Shown here: positions 11,192-23,049 of the stretch, piece by piece
Layout of the letters: each line of letters begins with the position of its first letter
How positions within the stretch are numbered: position 1 is the stretch's first letter
Source of the DNA: Linnemannia hyalina
Taxonomy: Eukaryota; Mortierellomycota; Mortierellomycetes; Mortierellales; Mortierellaceae
Assembly (NCBI GenBank): GCA_019671135.1
Contig: JAHRHY010000013.1
Span: 1,674,001 to 1,738,000, forward strand
Length of the DNA: 64,000 nt
Reading direction: 5' to 3'
Program-made: the position numbers and the translations under genes
The notes under the pieces: model-generated
Database searches by the model: none
Told to the model about the DNA's origin: nothing
What the model saw: only the letters and a program-made list of their open reading frames with translations

Positions 11192-11899
11192 ATGTCAAAC
11201 CTTTCTCAATCTCTTTTGAACACCGCTACGACCTTGGCTATGAGAGATGCTGACCGCACAATCCTTAATGCGGCCATAACCTCTTCATTGGCTCAACTCG
11301 AAACACCTGCCCCCATCCCCCACAAACCTCTCAAACCAACCTGTTACAATGGAAAAGTTGATGCACTCTCCTCCTTGAACTTAATTGAAGGGCTTGAGGA
11401 ATACTTCACCATCGTTGAGTTGCCCGCTCAAAAATGGGTACCCTACGCTGTTGGATACTTGGGAGAGGCGCGAGGATGGTGGCGATCCACTAAACATCAT
11501 GTGGACACCACCTCATGGATCAACTTCAAAGCAATGTTTCTCAAACAGTACACCCCACCTGATTCTATCAACGCAGCTCGACGACGGCTTTCGTCTCTCC
11601 GACAAGGTTCCAGACCAGTCCTCGATTACATCACTGCTTTCGACGACTTACTTCGACTTCTTCCTTCACTCGATCCAGACCAAGCCTCATACATGCTCAC
11701 TGCAGGTTTGGAACGGGAACTGTCGAAGAAGGTAAGACTTTCACGTCCATCCACTCTGGAACAAGCCATTGAGAACGCCACCTGTCTCTACGACATACTC
11801 AACACCCACGAACCACAGTCGCTCCTTTCTTCATCTTCATCTTCCTCTCACCCTGAGAGTAAGATGAAGAGGGTAATTGGGTATGAATCAGACTGGTGA
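11192..11899 (+). pseudogene. Solitary retrotransposon gag-like ORF
   Basis: This 235-residue frame has the Retrotrans_gag pattern: a predicted capsid region with ARGWWRS (residues about 92-98), TSWINFKAMFLKQY, then INAARRRLSSLRQ and PVLDYITAFDDLL. It ends in a poly-Ser stretch and has no CCHC knuckle. No protease or reverse transcriptase follows, and I find no flanking LTR pair. It is either a gag-only remnant of a Gypsy element or a domesticated capsid gene; I favour the remnant. Confidence 0.6.
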
Positions 11900-12150
11900 T
11901 GAAAATGTCTTTTATTTTATGTTTTAGAGATGAGCGATAATAGTAGCAAGGGTTGGTGTTAACCACTATGAGGATAGAAGGAGGAGGAAGAGAGGGAAGA
12001 GAAGGAGGAGAGGGAGGAGAGGGGTGAGAGGGGTGTGAAGTTGGCGAGGAGCGTCAAGTATTTGTTCGTATCGCATGTGCTGCGCTCCTTCCTTTTTGGG
12101 ACGAGTTCTACCTAATTAGGAAGGTGTCCTGAGTGCAAGAAAATTTAGTA
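11900..12150. other. No gene; purine-rich tract
   Basis: 11968-12035 is a GGAGGAG(A)-type tract. The region ends at the TA target of the pogo-like element. Confidence 0.4.
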
Positions 12151-14745
12151 CAGTCGAAAGTGGTTTTTATGATCATTTTGATAGTGAAATTGATCAGAAA
12201 AAGTAATTGGAACATTTGAATTGACCTCCACAAAAACACTACTGTAAAGCGGCGAAAGTATATAGCGCACGTGACGGTCACGCAGTCACACCCCATCTTT
12301 GGAGAAAAACGAATAGAGAAAAAAAAAGAATCACTGTTGCTTGGCGGCATCCGTCTGCAACTCCTCGTCTCTCAGGGCTACGCAAGCATGCACCAACTGC
12401 TTCACCATCTTTCCTACGCTCTGCGCTTTTCCCAACCCTCCTTGTGCACTCTGTCGGACATGCTTGAGACCATCGACGGTGAGAAAATCGCTATTCCCCG
12501 CTAGGTGCTTCAGCGTATGAGCGGCCATATCGAGATCAGTGTCTGCAAGCGGCGAGCTTTCAGATCCGTCGTGATTTGTGGAACCACTTCCACCTCTGTG
12601 AGTGTTGCCTTGTCCCTTTCCATTTGCGTCGCCCTGGTGTGGCTCCTCCTCAAACAACTCGCCCTTGTCCTCCACCGTCCTGAAAGATAAGACGTTGCCC
12701 TGCCGAACCTCAGCGATGAGATGTTCGAAATATGCCCGCTCCCTCTCTGCATATTGTTCGTAATGAGTGCTCTGGAGCCTTTCCGGCTGTTCGCCTCTGG
12801 TTGCCTGTCGTCGTTGTAGTTCCTCGCGCATTGCTGTTGGAAGGACGGGGGTTTTGGCGAAGCAGTTACGTAGCGTGGAGGGCTTGGTGTCGCATATTCG
12901 CCTAATGGCACCCTAAGATAGATGGAGACAATAGACTAGACTACCCTTAAGCTACATACCAGGGACAGCATAATAGACTGTACCTGGTGTGCCTAATACA
13001 ATCCCTCTCTTTGTCTCATCAGTTACTTGTGTACGTATGATAAAACCTTAATATATCGCACTTGGTTTGACTCCACGCGTGTGGAATCAATGTCCATGCG
13101 CGCCCATTAGAGATACTTCTCGTTCTATCGAAGGTTCGAGCGTAATATGTCTCGAAGCCAAGCATATCCAAGAAGGCCCTTTTGAATGACTGATGACCCC
13201 GGCGTCTAGAGGTTGAGTAACAGATGTTGAGTGTGCAGGAAGCCGCTGTATGCGAAGATGTTTCCACTGAACCCCTTGTTTAGCATCGCGCATATCGACG
13301 TTGTTGTGTGATCCGGCAGAATCCAGAAGAAGAAGAGTCGGTTGTGAAAGCTCGTCATCCAACAGTTGTAGCCACCGTACAAAGACTTCGCGGGTCATCC
13401 ATCCTGAGCTCGTTCTTTCTACGACCATCTCCGCGGTTGCCTCGTTGCTAATACCACTTGTGAAGTGTTCAGCTAAGGAAAGTCAAGCAGCCGTAAGGTT
13501 AGCATATCGAGCAGAAAATAGAAAACAAAACAGATCGACTTTGTTAAGTATTACCGAGAATCAAAGGTTTCAATGCACGCATTGTCTTGGCCTTAGTGAG
13601 GGATGTGCCTGAGGCGTTAATACAAAACAAAATGGACACTCTGCACTCCCTGAAAGCTTTGGCACCAGACCTAGAAAGCGGTGTGGTGTAAGACTTGGTG
13701 TCCAACTCCTTCAGGTACATTCCGGTCTCGTCGCAGTTGAAAATGTTGTCGGGAGTGTACTGAGCGCAAAGCTGGCGGATCTTGACGAGCTGGGGTTCGA
13801 TCGCATCCAAATCCACTGATCCAGCCTCCCCATGAAGCTGATAATACGACAAAGCATTCCGTTTCTTGAGCGAGTCAAACCAGTAGGCCGAAAATGATAG
13901 AGGTGCCTCGGAAACCGTACCTCCCGATTCATCCTCCAGGTCGCAAAGAACCATACATGCGGTACGTCCAGCCTCCTTCAGCATTTTTCCATTCACAGGA
14001 ACGTTCGACTGTCGTCGATCTTGTAACCAGTGAAGGAGGACCTGCTCGACCAGCAGGTGCTTGCGGCTGACGATGTAATGAGCGCCAGGATGGGACGACT
14101 TCGCTGCAGTGCGTATCTTTAGTTCCCGCTTGAGCATCGCATGAAGGGTAGGCTGTTTAAGGTCGACTCCTATCGCCGGTCCAAAGGAATGCTGTGAAAA
14201 CTTGAACGGGAGGTTCTCCTTCCGATTGTCGAGATAGTGATAAATGTCCAACAGTTCGACTTGGGTTTCCAGGGTGTGGGAGACTCTTGTCATCGGGACC
14301 TCATACTCGCTGGCGGTAGGAAACGTATGGAGAGCGCTCATATCATTTACTCCTGGCACTTGTCAAAAGGTCAAGGTACCGGAGATGGCGAATAGTCTGT
14401 ATTTCATCAAGCTGTTTTTTTGTGTATGTTTTTTCCTTCTTGGATACCAGCATAGTAGGAACAGGTTTATGTTTCTTAACTCGCACCTTCGCCTTCTCCG
14501 CAAAGTACTGGGGTCTTTTGTTGGAGTTGTTTGTTGACATGACGTTGAGGAGTGGGTTAATGAACGTATGCATGCTGGAATTGTTCTCTATTCGTTTTTC
14601 TCCAAAGATGGGGTGTGACTGCGTGACCGTCACGTGCGCTATATACTTTCGCCGCTTTACAGTAGTGTTTTTGTGGAGGTCAATCCAATTACTTTTTCTG
14701 ATCAATTTCACTATCAAAATGATCATAAAAACCACTTTCGACTGT
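12151..14745 (-). mobile_element. pogo/Tigger-like DNA transposon, 2.6 kb
   Basis: The element starts CAGTCGAAAGTGGTTTTTAT at 12151 and ends with its reverse complement at 14745, giving terminal inverted repeats of roughly 155 bp with small indels. It is flanked by TA at 12149-12150 and 14746-14747, the target duplication of the Tc1/mariner-pogo superfamily. The TIR contains the palindromic word GCGCACGTGACGGTCACG. The single gene inside is on the minus strand and frameshifted. Confidence 0.8.
12331..14540 (-). pseudogene. pogo/Tigger DDE_1 transposase, spliced, one frameshift
   Basis: Reading the minus strand, a start at 14540 (MSTNNSNKRPQYFAEK) leads through a basic region to the DNA-binding and DDE_1 domains. 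The first Asp is in NCDETG, the second in LLLDSAGSHN and the third in QPLDAGVI. An 82-base GT-AG intron at 13473-13554 joins the first two parts smoothly. Near 13189-13194 one base is missing, so the conserved FKRAFLDML block continues in the next frame. A further intron is probable near 12910-12963, before an acidic C-terminal exon ending at 12331. The splice close to 14340-14390 is unclear. The catalytic residues are all present but the frame is broken. Confidence 0.7.
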
Positions 14746-15209
14746 AATTCTCGCGCCCTGCTCCCTAAGTCACCATTTGTTGCCTTTCTTCCTTTCTGCC
14801 ACCATTCCCGCACTTCCAACGCCCTTACCTTTCCACCACGCGCTTTCTTCACCGCCTTTACCATCGCTCGATTCCTTTCCTCACTCTTCCCTCATCTCGT
14901 TGCTGGGCCACCTTCCCCGTGCGTTTTTATCGTCTCTTCCCCACCTTTTTCCTCTGTTCGACTTTACTGTCAGTTTGTTTCTCACCGCCCTTATTGTTAT
15001 TTCCACACCTATCGCCATAGTTTTTCATCCCTTCTTACTTTTCCTTTCCACCCCACGCCTTCTCTTTTTTTTTTTTTTTTTTTTTTTTTCTTTTTTTTCC
15101 ATTCACCCCTCGCCCTCACTACACCCCGCACCTTCTCCACAACCCTCACTCCGTTTACAACCCTCACCTTTCCCCTTCCACTTACTTTCCTTTCACTCTT
15201 CACAACACC
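14746..15209 (+). promoter_or_regulatory. CRN3 promoter, cut at the TA by the pogo element
   Basis: The conserved CRN box resumes at TAATTCTCGCGCCC (14746-14759); its upstream half with the first TGACG arm is absent because the pogo element abuts here. The C/T-rich leader is otherwise conserved with CRN1, including a long T tract near 15065-15090, and ends TTCACAACACC before the ATG at 15210. Confidence 0.55.
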
Positions 15210-16200
15210 ATGTCCAACAACCTTCTGAACCTGTTCTGTCTTGTCGACGGAGAGGCCACCACCAATGCGTTCCCTGTCGAGATCGAGTCAACCAAGACCA
15301 TCGGCAACCTCAAGGAGGTCATTAGGACTAAGAAGCCCAATGAGTTTCGCGGTGTCGATCCAGACAAGCTCACCCTTTGGCGCGTCTCAATCCCTGTTGT
15401 TGCAGCCAACAAACACAACCCGATTGTCCGGAATGAAGTTGAGTCGTCAACAGAGCTGGACCCAACCGACGATGTTTCCGATGTCTTTCCACAAGCACCA
15501 CCCAAGAAAACGATCCACATCATTGTCCAGCGCCCCCCGCCAGGTAATCAAACGCGCTTTGTTCTTACTCATACCTTGCGCATGAGCTTGATTTAACATA
15601 TCGACTAATGTAAACAAATCGCGCCATGCTCTTTGCTTTTTTTGTTCAGCTCAATCTCCTGTCAGCGATTACATTTCCCAAAAGAGACCAACGGCTGATG
15701 GTAAGGATTCCTCTTGAATGTGTGTCGTCTAAACGATTCCTCATGATTTCGCAATATGACTAACTCTTTTTTTTATTACAAATTTACAATATAGAACTGG
15801 ATTTGCCGGCCAACAAAAATATCCGTATTACCGAAGGGAGACGATATACGGCTTCTGATGGAAAGGTTGTTGATCTACCTCCTTCATGGATTTGCATTCT
15901 CGCGAACACCGAATTCGAACCCGAACCGCGAGCAGCCTTCGATCACCTCAATGACGACCTTCGAGCTGGCGACGTAATCATTGTACTGAGTATGGGCCAA
16001 ATCCCCAAGGACTTTGGACTTTACGGCCAAGGTCACAAACTTTTCGTCACCGAGCAAATGCTGGAACTTTGGGATGAAATGCATCGGGACCAAGAGCGTA
16101 CATACAGACGAATCCTGTCCGGTCCGATGGGTGTTGGCAAGTCGTATCTCTTCTATTTCCTCGCAGCAAGGGCGTATGCTGAAGGATGGCTTGTCCTCAA
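15210..16200 (+). pseudogene. CRN3, 5' part: Crinkler header and start of P-loop NTPase
   Basis: Exons 15210-15543, 15650-15700 and 15795-16200 have GT-AG borders and consistent phase. Exon 1 is the Ubl-type CRN header (LFCLVDGE). Exon 3 carries Walker A GPMGVGKSYLF near 16123-16155. The reading frame runs to GWLVL and is then interrupted by the chromovirus at 16201; eight residues of LTR-encoded sequence follow before a stop. The frame continues in register on the far side at 23219. Without the element this would be a CRN with an AAA/STAND-like NTPase module. It is inactive as it stands unless the truncated protein is used. Confidence 0.75.
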
Positions 16201-16369
16201 TGAAAATTTTTACGCTAGTCACGCACAATCGAATTGATAAGACAAGAGAGGGATCTTTGTTAACAGCCCAGACACCTCCATTTATGTCGGTGTCTGGTCA
16301 TATGACTAAATTACTGTCTCTAGCCTAATTACATTAGCTGACACCCCCGAGACAGGCAAATATGCGACA
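16201..16369 (-). repeat. 3' LTR of chromovirus A
   Basis: 169 bp, TG...CA ends, same as 23050-23218 at every base I compared. It supplies the last codons and stop of the truncated CRN3 frame. Confidence 0.9.
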
Positions 16370-16680
16370 ATCCCCTCCCATGGGAAAGGCTGAAAGCCGT
16401 CTGCTTAAAAACGCATATATGCTCTGCTCGTTTGTGTCTAAGAATCACTTGGACTCTGTGCATTATTTTACTGTTCTGCCAGGAAAAAATCTGAATAAAA
16501 ACCTTGCAGACAGGTTGAGGATCAACAATCCTCACATGACATTAATTGTTCACTCAAGGCAAAAAATCGTTTAAAAATCCTTGCGAGGGGAAAACCCAAG
16601 AGGGAAAACCTCGAACGTGATTGTAGGGGAAGCGGAAAAACCCCTACTGCATTATTCATCGGATGCACTGATGATGCATG

Positions 16681-19600
16681 CTAATGACGATCAGGCATAC
16701 GCCCGCGAATCGTCCTAAGCTCAATACTCATCTTCTCGCCATTAGCATTATTTCTTCGCAGTCGTTTAGACCTGCGTCGATCGACCAATTGATCTTCTTC
16801 TTCGTCGGGGTTTGCACGCTTGCATGTACCCTTATTAAGAGCATCACCATTGGATATGTTCTTTGATGTTTTAGTAGCACCTTTACGTTGCGATGGATTG
16901 AGCTCCTGCTCTTGACCCTTAGTCCCGAGAGTCGCGGCCGTTTGACGAGGCTGCGTTAGAGATTGCGATCCTGGTAGGTTTTTAGTCTTCCAGTAGTCTG
17001 TGATACACTTTCTCTCAATAAAATTCTCTTGAGGCTCCCAGGTTTCCTCTTTGTACCCTTTCCATTTTACGCGGTATTCCATCACCCCCCTAGGTCCATG
17101 CCTGTGGTTGAGAACTTTTTCTACTACGTATGTGTCAGTTGCTTCAAAATCGTCGAGCACAAGCTTTAGCTGCGACGGCGCAAATTTACGACCTAACTCT
17201 TCTCCTGTGGCATCCTTCAACACATAGGATCCACCAGTTGTTCGTCTGACTACAATATAAGGGCCTTCATACCTAGGCGAAAGCTTGTCGCCCAAGATCG
17301 GGTCCAAAGACATAACCTTTGCTCCATCAGGGAATTCACTGTGCAGTACTGTTCTATTGAAACGCTCAATCATTCGACGTTGAGTTTCGCGGGTCTTAGT
17401 GTCAATCGCTGGAAAGACGGTCTTGGTCATGTACTCAAGCCGCTTTAAGAGCTCCTCCTGGGATGATAACTTCTCTGTCGTGTCCGAAAAATTGCTAATA
17501 CCATTATAACGCCGCGCAAAAAACAAAGAAAATGGGGACGAATTGTGTAGAGCCACAATTCTGGTGTTCATAGCTAGCTGTGCCATAGGAACATGTTTCG
17601 CCCATGCTTGTTTATGGTCTTGAACCTCTTTGCGAATGATAGTGCATGCTGTTTTCACATGATTTTCGGCGACTCCGTTTCCGCGAGGGTGATAAGGGGT
17701 GAGTAACCTATGTTGCACTCCCATAGTGGTAGTCATCACTTGCACCGCCTCGTTAACGAATTCTCTGCCATTGTCAGATTGGAGGATACGTGGAAAACCA
17801 ATAGTGGTGAAGATTTTGAACAAAACTTTTGCATTGGTCATCCCCTTCTTGTCAGGTATGGGTTCCAAGAAGACGAACCTTGTACAAACATCAACCAAAA
17901 TGAGTAGGAATAGGTTTCCATCGCTCTCCACAGGGAATGGACCGGTCAAATCAACCGCCATATGTTCACCTGGTAACTGAGCATGAATGGCCGTCAGAGG
18001 GTGGTATCCCTTGCGTGCGATGTTGACTCGCTGGCATTCTTGGCAACGCTGAACATACTCCAAGCAATCCTTGGCCAGATTAGGCCACGTCTTTTGCAAC
18101 GAATGAATATGCTTGACCATGGCGTTAGTCCCAATGTGACCAAGCGCATGTGCGTCGACTAACACTCCTCTTCTCTCAGAGACAGCTACCGTCACACGTT
18201 GAGTGTCGGCATCCTGGATTAAGTGAACATAACCATAAATTTTGCTCGGAGCAGATCCTTGAATGCGGGCTGTCCACAACTCTTGAGGAAACTGGCGAGA
18301 CAAAGCGTCTGGTAAAACGTTCAGAACGCCAGGTCGATAAACAACCTTAAACGTGTAATCCAAAATAGTCTCCTGCCATGCGGTGAGCATCGAGTTCATA
18401 TCCTTCTGCGTATGCATAAAAGTAAGAGCGCGATGATCCGTGAAAAGCGTAAAGTGACGGCCCCACAAATAGTAATGCAACTTCTTCAGTGCAAACACAA
18501 TTGCCAATAACTCCTTCTGAGTTGTACTATAGCGTCGTTCACTGGGTTGCAATGAGCGCGCAACAAAAGAAATATATCTAATGTTTTTGGGATTCGCCTC
18601 GCCTTCCGGCAGCTGATATAAAATTGCTCCAATTCCAACGTTAGATGCATCTGTAGCAACATATAACGGCAAATTGAAATCCACCCAGCAAATTATGGGC
18701 GATAAGACCAACAAATTCTTTAGTGCCTCAAAGCTCTTCAACTGAGCAGCATTCAACGTAAATGGACCCACCACATTACGCATAGCATCTAGCGGAGCGC
18801 TAATGGTAGCTATAATGGGTACGTGATCGCGGAAAAAATTAAAAGTCCCCATATAAGATTGAACCTGCTTACCCGTAGTTGGGGGTTTCCAATCATTGAT
18901 ATTCACCAATTTATTGGGATCAATTCTTTTTCCATCAAGATCCACAATGAAGCCCAGCAACGCCACCTGCGTACTGTAGAACTTGCACTTGTCAAGGTTA
19001 ATAATAAGCTTGGCATCAGTTAGCCGTTTAACCAACTCTATCATCTGAATCGCATGATCGCTTCTGTTCTTTGATGCGAGAAGAATGTCATCGATAAAAT
19101 TTCTGACAAATTTCAAATCCCCAAGGATTCGGCTCATGCCACGCTGAAACAAACTGGACAAGGGCTTCAATCCAAAAGGAGCCTTCTTGAACATATATTG
19201 AATCCCGTTATGCATAAATGCCGTCAACGGCTGATCTTCTTCATGGATTGGTAATCGATGATACGCCTGCTTTAGGTCCACAGTCGAGAACACTGCATTG
19301 CCTCCAGCAAATTGCATGATGTCTGATATAAGTGGTACCGGAAAATTATCATCGGGTAGGTGCGCGTTTAAGGGCCGCGGATCCAAGCACACTCGGTAGA
19401 GAGTCTTGTTTCCGTTAGCATCTTTCTTAGCCGCTAGCGTTAATGTGTTGTTGTGTGCATTACCTGCAGGTGCTAATGTAATTACATCATCCTTCAGCCA
19501 ATTCTGGATTGCTTCATCAAGAACCGGCATTTGCGATGCAGCAAATACTTTAGGTCTGCGGTAGAGGATAACGTCATCAGGGACTGGCAAATACACCTTC

Positions 19601-22287
19601 ATTTCAGGTATAGTACAATGACTTGTATTTGGAATCTTGGCGTTTAACCTCAGCGACTCTTCTATACTCTTCATGAACGCGTCCTTTTCCGCAATAAATT
19701 CCTGCGTCTTTTCTCGTTCTGGAATCGTGAGAGGTATCAGCGTGGGCTTTTCGTCTTCAACTGGCGCTGGCATCCGTCCAGACGACTCATCTGCATCGGG
19801 TAGTCCAACGATATTGAATCCATAGCGGTGAAAGAGATCCATGCCAATGGTAACTGCATGACTCTGTTCAATAACCTCATATGGCGCGCTAAGCACATTC
19901 TGTCCACAGACAATCTCTACGTTTTCCGTTTCTCCAACGCGTTTAATGACAGACGAGTCAGCTAATTCAATGTATCCTTCCATTGGTTTAACCGGAATAG
20001 AATACTTTTTGACTACAGCTGCACTAATAAATGAGTGTGTGGCACCAGTATCAATGAGTGCAAGATGTCGCTCTTGATTAAGATAAACAGGAACAAACAG
20101 TCGATTATCCGGCTGATGTTTTCGTTTACTTGAACCATAGTGCTTGTGTACTAACTCAAAGTCCTTCTCTCCAAAGGAGAATAATGGGTAACCATCACAT
20201 GCGTCTGACACTGGGTTATCACTAATTGAAAATCTTTCGAAGGCCCTTAGGTACTCGTCGTCTACTACATCCTCGATGTTGTACTCGGCCGGTGCATTAT
20301 CTCTTCCTTCTTTAACAATGCCCATAGCTCCATACTTCACCTTTGCTTGGTCGACAGCCACTTTAGCATCACCGCTACCTTCCCCCCCGTCGAGAGGATG
20401 CATCGGCAATGGACCTACATGAACTCTCATACCCAAACCGGATTCACCACGCAGTTTGCTCTTCAATTCGATTTTCGCAATACCCTTTGCATTCTTCCTT
20501 TTCTTCTTTCTCTTCTTCACTGTTTCACTCCGTGGGTTGATGTCACTGACATTCTTCTCGTCAGTTGTTGTTTCATTCACTATGACTACTTCTGTTAAAC
20601 TGTGCGACTGCTCCTCCAGTTCATGTACATCAGTTTGTTGCATCTCACTGCTTGTTTCCACCTGTTTGGAATGCAGAATGAAAGACGCGTCGTTAGTCAT
20701 GCGGTCATGTTCGACTTCGGTGACGTCACCATTTTCGTTACTCATCTCAACGACATCTTGGTCGACAACAGACATCTCACCACCATCTACTTCAACTTTT
20801 TCTTCAGATGCATCATCATACTCAACAGTGTGGTTTAGCTTACCATTGCTGTTTCCTCTGCCAGGATAAGGATGGTGTCCACGGTTGAAGTTCCTCTTGT
20901 AACCTCCACGACCATGACTACCTCCTCGACCTCTAGGCGCACCAGAACCACTACCATTACCGAAGGCGCCACGTTGACCGCCGAATCCAGCATTCCCCTT
21001 CTGGACCGAACTGTCACCCGCTGTAGGAACTTGGTTGATGCTACCACCAGTAGTCCCCCCGACACGCGTTCCACTTGTCGTCGCAAGCGTTGCTGCTGCC
21101 GCTGCCCTCTTCTGCTGGTTGATGAGCTTATCCTTTAAACTCTGGGCCTGCCTCGCTGCTTCGTTATCTGCAGCCCCGGTCAATCGTCTCCTCTCCAAAA
21201 TAACCGGTGCCCACTCATCACTGTCTGCGGGTCCCTGCATATGCTGCAAACTGTCCATATAAGACTCGAAGGTTGTTTCATCAGGTGCCACACCCAGCAT
21301 CCCCTCAAGGACTGCAATGCGCTTCTGCAACAAGATCATCGTAAGAACGCTCGGGTCGACCGCTCTCTGCAGCAAGAATAACAAATCAGCGAACTTGGGT
21401 AAGTCCTTGACTTGGTACACATCCATCAACCTCTTCATCCGATGGTAGTACTGCTTGTACGATTCACCTCGTTCTAATCCCATCTTGATCACCTTCTCAA
21501 CCTCATCTGTTCTCTCAGTCTGCGTCATAGCACTCTCCACAAACACTTTCTCGCATCTCGCCCACGGCCACTTTCCTTCAGGGTCACGACTCAAGACTGC
21601 ATTCATGGCATCAGACGCTTTGCGATCCATATTCGCCAAGCACAACAACCTTGAACATCTCTCATCGAACCCGCCCGTCGTGAACATTGTTACTCCTATT
21701 CTATGGAACTCGTACAGGAACTCTCGGACGTTGGTAATCAAGGGACCATGGATCTTGATGTCAAGAACAGGAAGCAGATGAGCCTCGACCAACCGATGGT
21801 AACGCGGAAACTCATTCGACAACTTGATCTCGTCAATCTTTCCACCCTTCTTAACCCCCAACTCCTCATTCTCCTCTCTGGTCACAACACTAGAGAATGC
21901 CGTCCTCCCCATGGACCTCTCAGCACTCTCTAGGTCATCCAGCATGACATTCCACTCGTTCATCGCGGTCTTGGCCTCAGCGATCTGACGTGTTAGTTCC
22001 GCCAACTTTGGTCGCTCCTGGTCGCCCTCCTCTTGGCTCAACCCTTGGATGCGCGCGGCTAACTGCATCTTCTGTCTCGTCAACGTCGCCAGTTGCATCG
22101 AATACTCCTTCATCTTTCCTCTGGCTGCATGGGCATCCATAAAGTCAGAGCCAACAGTCTCCTGCATGTCAACATCAACGTCCATGCCTGCTCCCTCATC
22201 TCGACCCGACGTTAAGGTAAGTGCATCTAACGCACCAACAACCTTATTGCCAACGTCCTCGTTCTTCTTTGCCGTATTCGCTGCCAT
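16681..22287 (-). CDS. Gag-Pol polyprotein of chromovirus A, 1868 aa
   Basis: One frame encodes everything. Residues 1-about 400 are gag-like (coiled helices, YKQYYHRMKRLMD); an RGG-rich basic stretch near 440-490 replaces a CCHC knuckle. The protease has ALIDTGATHSF near 742. The reverse transcriptase has VFSTVDLKQAYHRLP and FIDDIL (near 1066) where most Gypsy elements have Y(V/L)DD. RNase H shows ATDASNVGIGA (about 1212). The integrase has an HHCC finger (HIGTN...CQEC, about 1379-1420), VDLTGPFP, QSDNGREF and the NGVAENH Glu. A chromodomain ends the protein (VEKVLNHRHG to WEPQENF, about 1712-1765). A single gag-pol frame without frameshift is a known variant. All catalytic motifs look intact. 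Confidence 0.9.
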   Translation of the reverse strand: MAANTAKKNEDVGNKVVGALDALTLTSGRDEGAGMDVDVDMQETVGSDFMDAHAARGKMKEYSMQLATLTRQKMQLAARIQGLSQEEGDQERPKLAELTRQIAEAKTAMNEWNVMLDDLESAERSMGRTAFSSVVTREENEELGVKKGGKIDEIKLSNEFPRYHRLVEAHLLPVLDIKIHGPLITNVREFLYEFHRIGVTMFTTGGFDERCSRLLCLANMDRKASDAMNAVLSRDPEGKWPWARCEKVFVESAMTQTERTDEVEKVIKMGLERGESYKQYYHRMKRLMDVYQVKDLPKFADLLFLLQRAVDPSVLTMILLQKRIAVLEGMLGVAPDETTFESYMDSLQHMQGPADSDEWAPVILERRRLTGAADNEAARQAQSLKDKLINQQKRAAAAATLATTSGTRVGGTTGGSINQVPTAGDSSVQKGNAGFGGQRGAFGNGSGSGAPRGRGGSHGRGGYKRNFNRGHHPYPGRGNSNGKLNHTVEYDDASEEKVEVDGGEMSVVDQDVVEMSNENGDVTEVEHDRMTNDASFILHSKQVETSSEMQQTDVHELEEQSHSLTEVVIVNETTTDEKNVSDINPRSETVKKRKKKRKNAKGIAKIELKSKLRGESGLGMRVHVGPLPMHPLDGGEGSGDAKVAVDQAKVKYGAMGIVKEGRDNAPAEYNIEDVVDDEYLRAFERFSISDNPVSDACDGYPLFSFGEKDFELVHKHYGSSKRKHQPDNRLFVPVYLNQERHLALIDTGATHSFISAAVVKKYSIPVKPMEGYIELADSSVIKRVGETENVEIVCGQNVLSAPYEVIEQSHAVTIGMDLFHRYGFNIVGLPDADESSGRMPAPVEDEKPTLIPLTIPEREKTQEFIAEKDAFMKSIEESLRLNAKIPNTSHCTIPEMKVYLPVPDDVILYRRPKVFAASQMPVLDEAIQNWLKDDVITLAPAGNAHNNTLTLAAKKDANGNKTLYRVCLDPRPLNAHLPDDNFPVPLISDIMQFAGGNAVFSTVDLKQAYHRLPIHEEDQPLTAFMHNGIQYMFKKAPFGLKPLSSLFQRGMSRILGDLKFVRNFIDDILLASKNRSDHAIQMIELVKRLTDAKLIINLDKCKFYSTQVALLGFIVDLDGKRIDPNKLVNINDWKPPTTGKQVQSYMGTFNFFRDHVPIIATISAPLDAMRNVVGPFTLNAAQLKSFEALKNLLVLSPIICWVDFNLPLYVATDASNVGIGAILYQLPEGEANPKNIRYISFVARSLQPSERRYSTTQKELLAIVFALKKLHYYLWGRHFTLFTDHRALTFMHTQKDMNSMLTAWQETILDYTFKVVYRPGVLNVLPDALSRQFPQELWTARIQGSAPSKIYGYVHLIQDADTQRVTVAVSERRGVLVDAHALGHIGTNAMVKHIHSLQKTWPNLAKDCLEYVQRCQECQRVNIARKGYHPLTAIHAQLPGEHMAVDLTGPFPVESDGNLFLLILVDVCTRFVFLEPIPDKKGMTNAKVLFKIFTTIGFPRILQSDNGREFVNEAVQVMTTTMGVQHRLLTPYHPRGNGVAENHVKTACTIIRKEVQDHKQAWAKHVPMAQLAMNTRIVALHNSSPFSLFFARRYNGISNFSDTTEKLSSQEELLKRLEYMTKTVFPAIDTKTRETQRRMIERFNRTVLHSEFPDGAKVMSLDPILGDKLSPRYEGPYIVVRRTTGGSYVLKDATGEELGRKFAPSQLKLVLDDFEATDTYVVEKVLNHRHGPRGVMEYRVKWKGYKEETWEPQENFIERKCITDYWKTKNLPGSQSLTQPRQTAATLGTKGQEQELNPSQRKGATKTSKNISNGDALNKGTCKRANPDEEEDQLVDRRRSKRLRRNNANGEKMSIELRTIRGRMPDRH

Positions 22288-23049
22288 TCTCTATGACCCA
22301 ATTAAAGGAAAAGAAAACAAACAGACAAGCAGAATAAACAGAAAACGAAATGAGCTTTTGAAAACTGATGATCAACCAGACTGCACCCCAGAAAAAATAA
22401 TACTGCTACTACTAACGTCAACTTCCAGTACTTTTTTGCTCAGTGATCCACTTGATTCAAAATAAAAATAAAAAACAACACCCAGAAAAAACTAAAAGTT
22501 TTCTGATGCAAATGAATTCGGATGAGGGCACACCTAAATGCCAACAAAGACGAATCCCGCGTTTATTTGAACAAGAATGTCCTTGATCAAAACTAACGGT
22601 GAGTTTTCTAATGAATCTCTGCTACCGTGTTATATGAAGACCTCAAATGACCACACAGATGTATGATCGCACTTGAAAGCTCCAACACAAAAAGGTAGAA
22701 TAGTAACCAAATAATAACAACGAAAGTAACCGCCTGTTACACTTCGTATTAATGATCAGTCTCTGCTGTAACCTTGTCACTAGTGACCAGATACACGCAC
22801 GAAATGACCACAAATAAAAGAAAAGGATCCTGTCCTTGTTGGATTATCCTGAAAATAGAGAAAAATCCTGACAGTAAAGGTCCTGTTCTGTAATGATCCG
22901 TAAATGCTCCCGTTACGTCCTGAATCGCTCCTGTAGATTGATGGAGTGTTCCTCGTAATGGGTTGAATGAATAAATAAATGAGTGGATGGATCCTGTCAA
23001 TCGTTCGACGGATTCTGATCCCGATCCGTGTTGTATTTATCAAAAAAAA
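22288..23049 (-). other. 5' untranslated leader of chromovirus A
   Basis: 760 bases between the 5' LTR and the start codon. I see no gene. It contains several TGTAACAGG/TCCTGT-type words, and an A/T tract lies directly next to the LTR. Confidence 0.5.
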
